This document shows positions 1 through 6,339 of a DNA stretch of 8,835 bases, one piece after another (position 1 is the first letter of the stretch; every line of letters begins with the position of its first letter). A model generated the notes under the pieces. That model was not told the DNA's origin. It was given only the letters and a program-made list of their open reading frames with translations, and did not search any database. Made by a program: the position numbers and the translations under genes. This DNA comes from Dysgonamonadaceae bacterium (GTDB taxonomy: Bacteria; Bacteroidota; Bacteroidia; Bacteroidales; Azobacteroidaceae). The stretch is taken from positions 1 through 8,835 of the forward strand of contig JAIRRK010000047.1 in the NCBI GenBank assembly GCA_031256015.1, given 5' to 3'.

Positions 1-642
1 TTATTAAATAATCAATTAATAAATTATTATGATATTAATTTTGATTTTATTAAAATAATTAATTCTTATTCTTCCTTAAATTCTTATATATATTATGTTC
101 CCCAACTATTGGATAACTACAACAAAATCAACAAGAAAAGTGTACCTGATGATGTGGCATTATATCTATATGTAACAATGAAAGGATTGTTTTGGGATGA
201 ATTTACAGATACATTTCCTAAGTATACCAGGACTGATGTGAAAATTGAAATGTTTAAAGATATTTTCTTTGGAAAAAGACATGGTCATAAATGGTCTGAA
301 TTTGCTGAAAGTTTTATGGATAAATATCCTAATGTATATTCAATCATCAATAACAAATTAAAGAAAGAGAGTTATAAAGATTTATCTGCAATCCTAACGC
401 AAACAGAATCTAAAATATTTCATTCTATCTTAACCAATTTATTTGAGATGGGTATTGAAACTGTTAATCTACATGATAGTATTGTAGTATTAGACACCCC
501 TAAAAATGAAAATGTAACAGAAGAAATGATTATTGGTGTAATGGAGAAAGTATATTATGAACATTCAATTATTCCAAGTTTCAGTACAGATTATTTTAGT
601 GTAACCCAATTTGAAGAAGAAGTAAAAAAAACAATTCAATAA
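1..642 (+). CDS. C-terminal part of a family A DNA polymerase-like protein, partial at the left edge
   Basis: The frame is open from base 1 to the TAA at 640-642 (213 codons). The TTG at 109 is therefore probably internal and the true start lies outside the window. Numbering from the first codon, residues 77-81 (RTDVK) followed by FFGKRHG, a YPNVY block near 109-113, an ESKIF segment near 136-140 and LHDSIVVLDTP near 157-167 follow the order of the C-terminal core of family A polymerases: motif B lysine helix, helix before motif C, and motif C 'HD(E/S)'. In that family the HD motif helps bind catalytic metal. The similarity is distant and comes from motif order, not an alignment. The gene is far more AT-rich than the housekeeping genes to the right; the first 100 bases are almost pure A/T and encode mostly N, I, Y, L, S. 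That suggests horizontal origin, probably the replication gene of a phage or integrative element. It could instead be an unrelated protein with a chance HDS motif. Confidence 0.6.
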   Translation, partial: LLNNQLINYYDINFDFIKIINSYSSLNSYIYYVPQLLDNYNKINKKSVPDDVALYLYVTMKGLFWDEFTDTFPKYTRTDVKIEMFKDIFFGKRHGHKWSEFAESFMDKYPNVYSIINNKLKKESYKDLSAILTQTESKIFHSILTNLFEMGIETVNLHDSIVVLDTPKNENVTEEMIIGVMEKVYYEHSIIPSFSTDYFSVTQFEEEVKKTIQ

Positions 643-655
643 CTCTTTGGGGATT

Positions 656-685
656 TTTGAAAAAAATTTTCTGAAATTTTTTCAG
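656..685 (+). terminator. AT-rich inverted repeat, possible weak terminator of the polymerase-like gene
   Basis: TGAAAAAA-ATTT and AAATTTTTTCA form a near-perfect AT-only stem with a few-base loop, 14 bases after the stop at 642. The 3' arm supplies a T run. It would end the partial gene's transcript, but the stem contains almost no G or C, so the call is weak. Confidence 0.3.
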
Positions 686-871
686 TGGCATATACAACAA
701 ACAATTGGTCAATATAGCTCAATATCTCTTTCTTTTACAGGGAGTGGCGGAATACGTAGGTTGGGAGGAGGGGTAAATATCAAACAGTATCATTCAATGT
801 TAGACTATGTCAAAAAGATTTTAATTTGAATGTATTTTCTCAAGAAACAGAGAAAAACACAGAGAAATAAA

Positions 872-902
872 AAGCAACTACCTTTATTTTAGATAGTTGC
901 TT
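872..902 (-). terminator. Rho-independent terminator of tRNA-Pro
   Basis: AAGCAACTA (872-880) and TAGTTGCTT (894-902) form a perfect 9-bp stem with a 13-nt loop. On the minus strand the stem is followed by TTTATTT, so it terminates the tRNA transcript, which ends ten bases before it. The plus strand has no clean T run here. Confidence 0.75.
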
Positions 903-912
903 GTTAAATTTG

Positions 913-986
913 TCGGGATGACAGGATTTGAACCTGCGACCACACGCCCCCCAGACGCGTACTCTACCGGGCTGAGCTACATCCCG
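913..986 (-). tRNA. tRNA-Pro, anticodon GGG
   Basis: Read on the minus strand this is a complete 74-nt cloverleaf. The acceptor stem is CGGGATG with CATCCCG, the D arm runs from GCTC to GAGT, and the anticodon stem CGCGT/GCGTG encloses the 7-nt loop CTGGGGG (anticodon GGG, then G37 as usual for proline tRNAs). The variable loop has 5 nt and the T arm is GCAGG-TTCAAAT-CCTGT. The discriminator is A. CCA is not encoded and must be added after transcription. The C1-G72 first pair fits bacterial tRNA-Pro. It is transcribed towards the AT-rich gene on its left, with its own promoter and terminator. Confidence 0.97.
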
Positions 987-1012
987 AAATAAATCTGCCA
1001 TAAAATTCGCCG

Positions 1013-1043
1013 CAAAGGTACAATTTCTTTTTTAATAATGCAA
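1013..1043 (-). promoter_or_regulatory. Bacteroidetes-type promoter of tRNA-Pro
   Basis: On the minus strand TTG (1041-1043) is followed by a 20-nt spacer and TACCTTTG (1013-1020). This matches the primary sigma factor consensus TTTG-N19-21-TAnnTTTG. Transcription would start near 1008-1010, about 22-24 nt before the mature tRNA 5' end at 986. Confidence 0.7.
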
Positions 1044-1074
1044 CAATCGGAAAGAATGACAGGTTACTGTTAAT

Positions 1075-1108
1075 TTTGATTTAAGCCAATCTTTTAGGGT
1101 TAAATTTG
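1075..1108 (+). promoter_or_regulatory. Probable promoter of the degP-like gene
   Basis: TAAATTTG (1101-1108) matches the -7 consensus TAnnTTTG exactly. TTTG (1075-1078) lies 22 nt upstream, slightly longer than the usual 19-21 nt. It would give a leader of about 85 nt that contains the hairpin at 1131-1160. Confidence 0.5.
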
Positions 1109-1130
1109 CTAAAATATAAAACCAAAAATT

Positions 1131-1160
1131 GAGTTTAGTACGTTATTTGTACAGAAACTC
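1131..1160 (+). promoter_or_regulatory. Hairpin in the degP-like 5' leader
   Basis: GAGTTT-A-GTAC and GTAC-AG-AAACTC pair as a 10-bp stem with one small internal loop and a 7-nt apical loop (GTTATTT). It sits 40 nt before the start codon. It has no following T run on the plus strand, so it is not a plus-strand terminator. It could be an mRNA leader structure or a protein-binding site. Confidence 0.4.
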
Positions 1161-1200
1161 AGTAGAATAAAAAAAATTATCCCCCAATTAATAAGTAGAA

Positions 1201-2751
1201 ATGAATATGAATATGAACTGGAAGCTGTTTTTTAGCTTTTTGCTAACAGGCATGTTAAGTGCAGGAATAGCGGTTGGAACTTATTCGCACTTAAATAAAA
1301 ATAATCTGAAAGCTGTATCTGCAAACGGAGAGTTTAATCAAACCGGATATCAACCGGTAGCTTACAATTTGACAGCAGCGGAAAATACCGATTTTACTCT
1401 GGCGGCAGAGCAAAGTGTTAATGCGGTTGTGCATATAAAATCAGTAGCAAAACCAAGCCAAAGGAGGGATAATCAGAGGTATTTCGATCCGTTTGAATTC
1501 TTTTTCGGGCGACAATCGTCTCCTTATCAAAACCAACCTCGTGTGGGTTTCGGTTCTGGAGTAATTATTTCGACCGATGGATACATCGTTACCAATAATC
1601 ACGTAATTGAAGGTGCCGATGAACTTGAAGTAACAACAAATGATAATCGAAAATATACCGCTAAATTAATCGGAGGTGACGAATCAACAGATATTGCTTT
1701 GTTAAAAATAGAAGAAAAGAATCTTTCGGTTATTCCTTTTGGCGATTCAGACGCTCTGAAAATCGGTGAATGGGTGTTAGCCGTGGGAAGTCCGTTTAAC
1801 TTAACTTCAACCGTAACTGCAGGTATTGTAAGTGCAACGGGAAGAGGTTTTTCCGACAGCTATTCAGGGAGCGGACGAAATCCTTTCGGACCTGATCAAG
1901 GAGGAATTCAAGCGGAAAAAATACAATCGTTTATACAAACTGATGCTGCGGTTAACCCGGGAAATTCCGGAGGAGCTTTGGTGAATACAAGAGGTGAATT
2001 GATCGGAATCAATACCATGATCTATTCCGAAACCGGAAATTTTGTCGGATATTCATTTGCAGTTCCTATCAGCTTGGTAAGAAAAGTTGCTTCGGACATT
2101 CAACAATACGGAGTGGTGCAAAGAGCCGTGTTGGGAGTCACCGTGACTGAATTAGATGTTTTGAAGGAAATAGAACCTGAGAAATACGAAAAGCTAAAAG
2201 TAAAAGACGGCGTTTATGTGAGCGGATTCTCAACAAATAGTTCTGCCGAAAAAGCAGGAATGAAAGAAGGAGATGTAATTATCGGAATGAATAATCATAG
2301 AATTAATAATTTCCAAGAATTACGGGCGCAAATCAGTCGTTATAGTCCCGGAAATACGGTTGGGGTAGAAATTCAAAGAGGAGATGAAAAGAAAATATAT
2401 AAAGTTGAACTGAAAAACGATCAAGGAACAACGGAAGTGATTAAACATCGAAGTGTTTCTGATGTTCTTGGTGCTTCGTTTCAGGATATGACGACCGAAG
2501 CAAAAAGGAAAGCCGGAGTGAGTTATGGAGTGGAAGTGATAAAAGTTTCCAACGGAAAGCTGAAAAATGTCGGAATAAAAGACGGATTCATTATTTTAAC
2601 CGTTAATGATAATCGGATAGATTCGGCAAACTCATTGACGAAATTAATTGAGTCTGTGCTCAAACAAGACCCGGATGAAAGGGTTCTTTATATCAAAGGT
2701 TTTCATCCCAATGATCGGGTTCGCTTTTTTGCGATTGATCTGAACGATTAA
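1201..2751 (+). CDS. degP: DegP/HtrA-family periplasmic serine protease (Do)
   Basis: A 516-aa protease and chaperone of the cell envelope that degrades misfolded exported proteins. Residues 7-27 form an N-terminal hydrophobic segment (signal peptide or membrane anchor). The trypsin-like domain spans about residues 65-300 and has the full catalytic triad: His134 in TNNHVIEG, Asp164 in STDIALLKIE and Ser256 in NPGNSGGAL. Two PDZ domains follow, about 305-405 and 420-512; the first has the typical AGMKEGDVI turn and the second is more divergent. Length and layout match DegP/DegQ proteins with two PDZ domains. Three in-frame ATGs occur in a row (1201, 1207, 1213); I chose the first, but the sequence does not decide between them. 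It is followed by rpoD in the same direction, an order I recall from other Bacteroidales (htrA-rpoD). It may also be named htrA or degQ; function is not in doubt. Confidence 0.96.
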   Translation: MNMNMNWKLFFSFLLTGMLSAGIAVGTYSHLNKNNLKAVSANGEFNQTGYQPVAYNLTAAENTDFTLAAEQSVNAVVHIKSVAKPSQRRDNQRYFDPFEFFFGRQSSPYQNQPRVGFGSGVIISTDGYIVTNNHVIEGADELEVTTNDNRKYTAKLIGGDESTDIALLKIEEKNLSVIPFGDSDALKIGEWVLAVGSPFNLTSTVTAGIVSATGRGFSDSYSGSGRNPFGPDQGGIQAEKIQSFIQTDAAVNPGNSGGALVNTRGELIGINTMIYSETGNFVGYSFAVPISLVRKVASDIQQYGVVQRAVLGVTVTELDVLKEIEPEKYEKLKVKDGVYVSGFSTNSSAEKAGMKEGDVIIGMNNHRINNFQELRAQISRYSPGNTVGVEIQRGDEKKIYKVELKNDQGTTEVIKHRSVSDVLGASFQDMTTEAKRKAGVSYGVEVIKVSNGKLKNVGIKDGFIILTVNDNRIDSANSLTKLIESVLKQDPDERVLYIKGFHPNDRVRFFAIDLND

Positions 2752-2760
2752 ATTTAAATC

Positions 2761-2833
2761 AAAAATGGGAATACAAAAATATAAGAGAATTTTGACAAAT
2801 GATTGTTTTTTTGTATTCTTGCGTTCCCATTTT
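2761..2833 (+). repeat. Long imperfect inverted repeat spanning the degP-rpoD gap
   Basis: AAAATGGGAA (2762-2771) is the exact reverse complement of TTCCCATTTT (2824-2833). Just inside, ATACAAAAA pairs with the TTTTTGTAT region near 2808-2816, leaving a bulge on the 3' side. The structure begins ten bases after the degP stop, so it may end the degP transcript. Its loop and 3' arm also contain the rpoD promoter. Confidence 0.6.
2791..2821 (+). promoter_or_regulatory. Promoter of rpoD
   Basis: TTTG (2791-2794), a 19-nt spacer and TATTCTTG (2814-2821) match TTTG-N19-TAnnTTTG with one mismatch in the -7 box. The start would fall near 2825-2828, giving a leader of about 35 nt. The promoter is nested inside the inverted repeat at 2761-2833. 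Confidence 0.65.
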
Positions 2834-2860
2834 CCTACACACTATATAATTATTGATTGA

Positions 2861-3721
2861 ATGAGACAATTAAAAATTACAAAGTCAATTACCAATCGAG
2901 AAAGTGCTTCATTGGATAAGTATCTTCAAGAAATAGGAAGAGAAGATCTTATTACGGTAGAAGAAGAAGTTGAATTGGCACAGGCTATCAGGCGTGGCGA
3001 TCGGGCCGCATTGGAAAAATTAACGCGAGCAAACCTTCGTTTTGTCGTTTCGGTTGCAAAACAGTATCAAAATCAAGGTTTAAGTCTACCCGACTTAATC
3101 AACGAAGGCAATTTAGGCCTAATCAAAGCCGCCGAAAAATTCGATGAAACTCGCGGATTTAAATTTATTTCTTATGCCGTTTGGTGGATTCGTCAATCAA
3201 TCTTACAAGCTTTGGCTGAGCAATCTCGCATTGTTCGTTTGCCTTTGAATCAGGTTGGGTCTTTGAACAAGATTACCAAGGCTTTTTCAAGGTTTGAGCA
3301 GGAACATGAGAGAAAACCTTCTCCCGAAGAGTTGGCGAAAGAGTTGGATATTCCGGTAGATAAAATCTCGGATACATTGAAGGTATCGGGAAGGCACATT
3401 TCTGTTGATGCCCCTTTTGTGGAAGGAGAAGACAACAGCTTGTTGGATGTACTTGTTAATGAAGATGCTCCGATAGCTGATCGTTCTTTAATGAACGAAT
3501 CTCTTTCAAAAGAAATCAACAGGGCTTTGTCGGCTTTAAGCGAAAGAGAAAGAGAGATTATTAAAATGTTCTTCGGAATCAGCCACCAAGAAATGACTTT
3601 AGAAGAGATTGGTGATGAATTTGGTCTGACGCGCGAGCGTGTAAGACAAATTAAAGAAAAAGCAATCAGAAAGTTAAAGCAAAGCAACAAAAACGATTTG
3701 CTGAAAAGTTATCTGGGATAA
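2861..3721 (+). CDS. rpoD: Primary RNA polymerase sigma factor, Bacteroidetes type (RpoD/SigA)
   Basis: A 286-aa sigma-70 protein that directs core RNA polymerase to housekeeping promoters. It lacks region 1.1, as Bacteroidetes primary sigma factors do, and begins almost directly with region 1.2 (residues 16-50, [10 protein letters not shown]). Region 2 covers about 54-124: core binding and DNA melting, with the [15 protein letters not shown] and [14 protein letters not shown] blocks. Region 3 covers about 125-205. Region 4 covers about 218-275, with the -35-recognition helix-turn-helix [20 protein letters not shown] at 245-264. All regions are intact and the length is normal. The product recognises the promoter type seen throughout this window, including the one in front of its own gene. 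The start ATG is 34-36 nt after the predicted transcription start. It ends before a bidirectional terminator. Confidence 0.97.
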   Translation: MRQLKITKSITNRESASLDKYLQEIGREDLITVEEEVELAQAIRRGDRAALEKLTRANLRFVVSVAKQYQNQGLSLPDLINEGNLGLIKAAEKFDETRGFKFISYAVWWIRQSILQALAEQSRIVRLPLNQVGSLNKITKAFSRFEQEHERKPSPEELAKELDIPVDKISDTLKVSGRHISVDAPFVEGEDNSLLDVLVNEDAPIADRSLMNESLSKEINRALSALSEREREIIKMFFGISHQEMTLEEIGDEFGLTRERVRQIKEKAIRKLKQSNKNDLLKSYLG

Positions 3722-3766
3722 AAAGGTCCCGAAAAAAATCCCCTGTCAGAATGAAACAAAAAGGGG

Positions 3767-3800
3767 AAAGGCTCCCGATAAATTTTCCGGAGCCTTTTTT
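3767..3800 (+). terminator. Bidirectional terminator between rpoD and cmk
   Basis: AAAGGCTCC (3767-3775) and GGAGCCTTT (3789-3797) form a 9-bp stem with a 13-nt loop, followed on the plus strand by TTTTTT (3795-3800). Read on the minus strand, the stem is followed by TTTCCCCTTTTT, so it can also stop transcripts from cmk, whose stop codon is at 3817. A smaller TCCCC/GGGGA pairing (3739-3743 with 3763-3767) lies just before it. Confidence 0.85.
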
Positions 3801-3816
3801 ATGTGATTTGGAATAT

Positions 3817-4506
3817 TTACACCCTTGCGCGGTACCAATCCAACAATTTTTTATTTTGCTCTTCAATCGTTAGATGAGAATTGTCTAAAACAAGAGCATC
3901 ATCAGCTTGTTTTAAAGGCCCGTCTTTTCGTGTCGAATCGATGTAATCTCTCGTTTTCAGGTTATTCAAAACTTCTTCAAAAGAAGCCTCTTCGCCTTTG
4001 ACTTTCAGCTCGTCCAAGCGACGTTGAGCGCGTATTTCGGGAGAAGCCGTAACGAATATCTTCAATTCGGAATCGGGAAAGACCACCGTTCCTACATCGC
4101 GGCCGTCCATCACAATGCCTTTTTCTTTTCCCATCGCTTGCTGTTGGCAAACCATCTCTTCCCGAATAAATCCGATTGCGGCAATGATACTGACTTTATC
4201 GGCCACTTCCATGCTTCGGATTTCCTTTTCTACATTTCGACCGTTCAGGTAAGTTTCGGAACGTCCTGCTTCCGGATTGAACCGAAACGAAACATGAATA
4301 TTTTTCAGTTCTTTTTTCAACCCATCCGAATCCAATTCATTTCCGTGAAAAAGTTTATTTTCCAAACTGTACAAAGTAATCGCGCGGTACATGGCTCCAC
4401 TGTCGATATAGGCATATCCGATGGTTTTTGCCAAATCTTTCGCCATTGTACTTTTTCCGCACGAAGAATGTCCGTCGATTGCAATAATTATTTTTTTCTT
4501 GTCCAT
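3817..4506 (-). CDS. cmk: Cytidylate kinase (CMP/dCMP kinase)
   Basis: A 229-aa cytosolic enzyme that phosphorylates CMP and dCMP to the diphosphates with ATP, feeding pyrimidine nucleotides to RNA and DNA synthesis. The P-loop GHSSCGKST is at residues 12-20. The nucleotide-monophosphate site is marked by DSGAMYRA (35-42) and [11 protein letters not shown] (134-144), the lid by AQRRLDEL (160-167), and the RDxxDSxRxxxPL signature by [14 protein letters not shown] (186-199). The length is standard for bacterial Cmk. It starts 2 nt after the porQ stop and no promoter of its own is visible, so it is the second gene of a porQ-cmk operon. A 222-codon open frame on the opposite strand (4024-4692) is only a shadow. 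Confidence 0.96.
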   Translation of the reverse strand: MDKKKIIIAIDGHSSCGKSTMAKDLAKTIGYAYIDSGAMYRAITLYSLENKLFHGNELDSDGLKKELKNIHVSFRFNPEAGRSETYLNGRNVEKEIRSMEVADKVSIIAAIGFIREEMVCQQQAMGKEKGIVMDGRDVGTVVFPDSELKIFVTASPEIRAQRRLDELKVKGEEASFEEVLNNLKTRDYIDSTRKDGPLKQADDALVLDNSHLTIEEQNKKLLDWYRARV

Positions 4507-4508
4507 AA

Positions 4509-5492
4509 TTATAATTGGGGTTCTGTAAACGATTTAGATACGCTAAACAGAAATGATGTTGCCGATACATTGTATTTTCCTACCGCACAAGAGAAACTGA
4601 ATGATTTCACCCAAAGTCCGGCTCCAATTGAAAATCCGCCAAGTTTATTTCCTTCCTGCAAGTGCATATCCGAACTTCTTTTGCCGTTATAACCCAAGGC
4701 AATCCAAAAGTTATTTGTCGGAAGAATTTCCGCTCCGATAATTAAATGTTTTGCCAGTGTTTTTCCAAATGAATCTTCCACACCGTTGTAATTGTCGAAT
4801 TTCCATTTTTTCAAATGTACGGCTGTTACCGAGAAACGAATGGGAGCTTTGTCTAATCGCTTACTGAATCCGAACTGAATATCCCAAGGCAAACCGGCTA
4901 AGTCTTCTTCGTAGGCTTTAATCTGGCGACCGAGATTTTTTCCGACTAAACCAAACGAAAGTTTCCTGTCTTCGTCATAATAACTTAAACCTAAGTCAAC
5001 CCCTGCTCCTATCGCCGTATTGTGATGATAGTTCGAATAAAAAAACTTTCCGGTGATTCCTCCTCGAAGTTTTTCCGTCAAATCATGAGCAAAGAAGATA
5101 TTTGCACAAATGTCGTTGGCTGTCAAATCGCCGATAACTTCATTTTCTTCGGTTGTTTCTTTCATTTTCCCGTAATTCCCGTAAAGAACGCCAATCCCGA
5201 TGGAACCCCGATCGTTCAGTTGCTTTGCAAAAGCTACATTTCCGACACTAATATCCGAAACATACATCATGTATCCGGCATGAAGCACCTTATCCATTTC
5301 ATATCCCAAAAAGGCCGGATTATCGTAAACAAGCGATATGTCTGTTTCGACGGCTGAGATGTTATTTCCGCCCAAGGCAGCCGAACGTGCCGAATGAGGC
5401 AGTAACAGATAATCGAACGACGTTCTTCCCGATTGCCCGGCAATAGAAAAAGAAATAAGAAACAGGAAGTAAATAATAAGTAATCTATACAT
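4509..5492 (-). CDS. porQ: Type IX secretion system protein PorQ
   Basis: A 327-aa outer-membrane beta-barrel-like protein of the PorV/PorQ family. In the type IX secretion system PorQ belongs to the attachment machinery that anchors secreted proteins at the cell surface. I start it at the ATG with first base 5492, because [20 protein letters not shown] is a clear Sec signal peptide; a frame opening further upstream (5534) would put 14 polar residues before it and overlap the promoter box. After the signal peptide comes [23 protein letters not shown], the typical N-terminal block of PorQ, then alternating beta-strand-like segments and a C-terminal strand ending SKSFTEPQL. It is the first gene of an operon with cmk, which follows after 2 nt. 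It is divergent from the TonB-family gene. PorQ implies that the organism has a type IX system; no other component is in this window. Confidence 0.9.
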   Translation of the reverse strand: MYRLLIIYFLFLISFSIAGQSGRTSFDYLLLPHSARSAALGGNNISAVETDISLVYDNPAFLGYEMDKVLHAGYMMYVSDISVGNVAFAKQLNDRGSIGIGVLYGNYGKMKETTEENEVIGDLTANDICANIFFAHDLTEKLRGGITGKFFYSNYHHNTAIGAGVDLGLSYYDEDRKLSFGLVGKNLGRQIKAYEEDLAGLPWDIQFGFSKRLDKAPIRFSVTAVHLKKWKFDNYNGVEDSFGKTLAKHLIIGAEILPTNNFWIALGYNGKRSSDMHLQEGNKLGGFSIGAGLWVKSFSFSCAVGKYNVSATSFLFSVSKSFTEPQL

Positions 5493-5511
5493 GTTTTTCG
5501 ATTTGACAGCA

Positions 5512-5519
5512 CAAATATA
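5512..5519 (-). promoter_or_regulatory. -7 box for the porQ-cmk operon
   Basis: On the minus strand TATATTTG matches TAnnTTTG exactly. It would start transcription near 5507, about 15 nt before the porQ ATG. No convincing -33 TTTG lies 19-21 nt upstream, so only the -7 element is supported. Confidence 0.5.
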
Positions 5520-5542
5520 ACGAAGAAAAACCAAAAGAATTG

Positions 5543-5550
5543 TATTTTTG
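5543..5550 (+). promoter_or_regulatory. -7 box for the TonB-family gene
   Basis: TATTTTTG, followed by C, matches TAnnTTTG exactly. Its 3' end lies 7 nt before the ATG at 5558, so the transcript would have almost no leader. No -33 TTTG is present at the usual distance. Confidence 0.45.
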
Positions 5551-5557
5551 CAAAGTG

Positions 5558-6250
5558 ATGGAAATAAAAAAAAGTTCGCAAGCCGATTTGGAAAACAAAA
5601 AACCGACTTTCTTCCTGTTAGGGATGATTGTGGCTTTATCTTCGTTATTTGTTTTACTTGAATGGAGAACGGAGCAATCGGACAATCCGGAATGGGAAGG
5701 CTTTCCGGCGGTGTTTATTGAAGAAGAATTAATTGCGATTGATGACCGAATAATAAATCAAAACTCCGAAACGGAAATTCCACCGGAAAAACAAACAGTT
5801 GTTTTGGAAGATTATAATATAGTGGATGAAACCGAAATGTCTTTGAATGAAATAGTTACAATTGATTCCGTCAAAACTCCGAAAGATAGTTCCGAAACGG
5901 GAACACCCGATTTTATTCAGGAAGAAAAAGCGGAAGATATTGTTCATGCAAAATCGGATGTTGACCCCGAATTTCCCGGCGGAATAACCGCTTTAACACG
6001 ATTTATCTTCAGTCATGCGCTTTATCCGGCTTCCGCAAGCACTCAGAAAAAGCAAGGCCGAGTCTGGTGTTCTTTTATTGTCAACAAAGACGGTTCGGTT
6101 TCCGATATTAAAATCGAAAAAGGAGTATTTATTTCGCTGGATCAGGAAGCCGTGAAAGTGTTGAATCAAATGCCTCGCTGGAATCCCGGATATATCAACG
6201 GAGAAGCCGTTCGAGTAAAAGTTTATATGCCTGTTGTTTTTCAGTTGTAA
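5558..6250 (+). CDS. TonB-family energy transducer
   Basis: A 230-aa inner-membrane protein with a periplasmic TonB domain, expected to pass proton-motive energy from ExbB/ExbD to TonB-dependent outer-membrane receptors. A cytoplasmic tail (residues 1-16) precedes one membrane segment at about 17-34 (TFFLLGMIVALSSLFVLL). An acidic periplasmic linker rich in E, D, T and P runs to about 130. The TonB C-terminal domain occupies 136-230: DPEFPGG, ALTRFIFSHALYP, GRVWCSFIVNKDGSV, then MPRWNPGYINGEAVRVKVYMPVVF at the end, the form common in Bacteroidetes. I start at ATG 5558; a TTG at 5540 in the same frame would place the start inside the -7 box. It is divergent from porQ. No exbB or exbD is in the window, and Bacteroidetes usually carry several TonB paralogues, so the receptor partner cannot be named. 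Confidence 0.9.
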   Translation: MEIKKSSQADLENKKPTFFLLGMIVALSSLFVLLEWRTEQSDNPEWEGFPAVFIEEELIAIDDRIINQNSETEIPPEKQTVVLEDYNIVDETEMSLNEIVTIDSVKTPKDSSETGTPDFIQEEKAEDIVHAKSDVDPEFPGGITALTRFIFSHALYPASASTQKKQGRVWCSFIVNKDGSVSDIKIEKGVFISLDQEAVKVLNQMPRWNPGYINGEAVRVKVYMPVVFQL

Positions 6251-6269
6251 GAAATTTTCAGTAAAAATA

Positions 6270-6297
6270 GGAAGAAGTATTATTTGAAAGTTCTTCC
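6270..6297. repeat. Inverted repeat around the -33 box of the tlpA-like gene
   Basis: GGAAGAA (6270-6276) and TTCTTCC (6291-6297) are perfect 7-bp inverted repeats separated by 14 nt. The TTTG -33 element (6283-6286) lies between them. No T run follows, so it is a poor terminator for the upstream TonB-family gene. A dyad operator for a DNA-binding regulator is possible but unproven. Confidence 0.45.
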
Positions 6298-6314
6298 AAG
6301 AGTAACTATCTTTG
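6283..6314 (+). promoter_or_regulatory. Promoter of the tlpA-like gene
   Basis: TTTG (6283-6286), a 20-nt spacer and TATCTTTG (6307-6314) match the Bacteroidetes consensus without mismatch. Transcription would start near 6318-6321, about 20 nt before the ATG at 6340. This is the cleanest promoter in the window. Confidence 0.75.
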
Positions 6315-6339
6315 TCGTTCAAACTTTAATTAATGTAAT

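Noticed and set aside
109..642. TTG at 109 as the start of the polymerase-like gene
   Set aside because: The frame continues upstream without a stop to base 1, so TTG 109 is most likely an internal leucine codon and the gene is 5'-truncated by the window.
647..829. A 60-codon plus-strand open frame starting with TTG after the polymerase-like gene
   Set aside because: It begins with TTG inside an AT-rich inverted repeat, and the peptide matches nothing I know. I treat 643-871 as gene-free; a decayed gene remnant cannot be excluded.
848..867. Two copies of CAGAGAAA (848-855 and 860-867) as a repeat or attachment site
   Set aside because: Eight-base A-rich repeats 12 nt apart are expected by chance in this composition.
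3250..3690. A 146-codon minus-strand open frame inside rpoD
   Set aside because: It is the complement of a highly conserved sigma factor gene, is rich in S and L and has no domain; it is a shadow frame.
4024..4692. A 222-codon plus-strand open frame opposite cmk and the end of porQ
   Set aside because: It is antisense to two well-recognised genes, its product is rich in H, F, N and C with no domain, and it has no promoter; it is a shadow of the cmk frame.
5540..5557. TTG at 5540 as an upstream start of the TonB-family gene
   Set aside because: It would place the first codons inside the TATTTTTG promoter box; the ATG at 5558 gives a normal short tail before the membrane segment.
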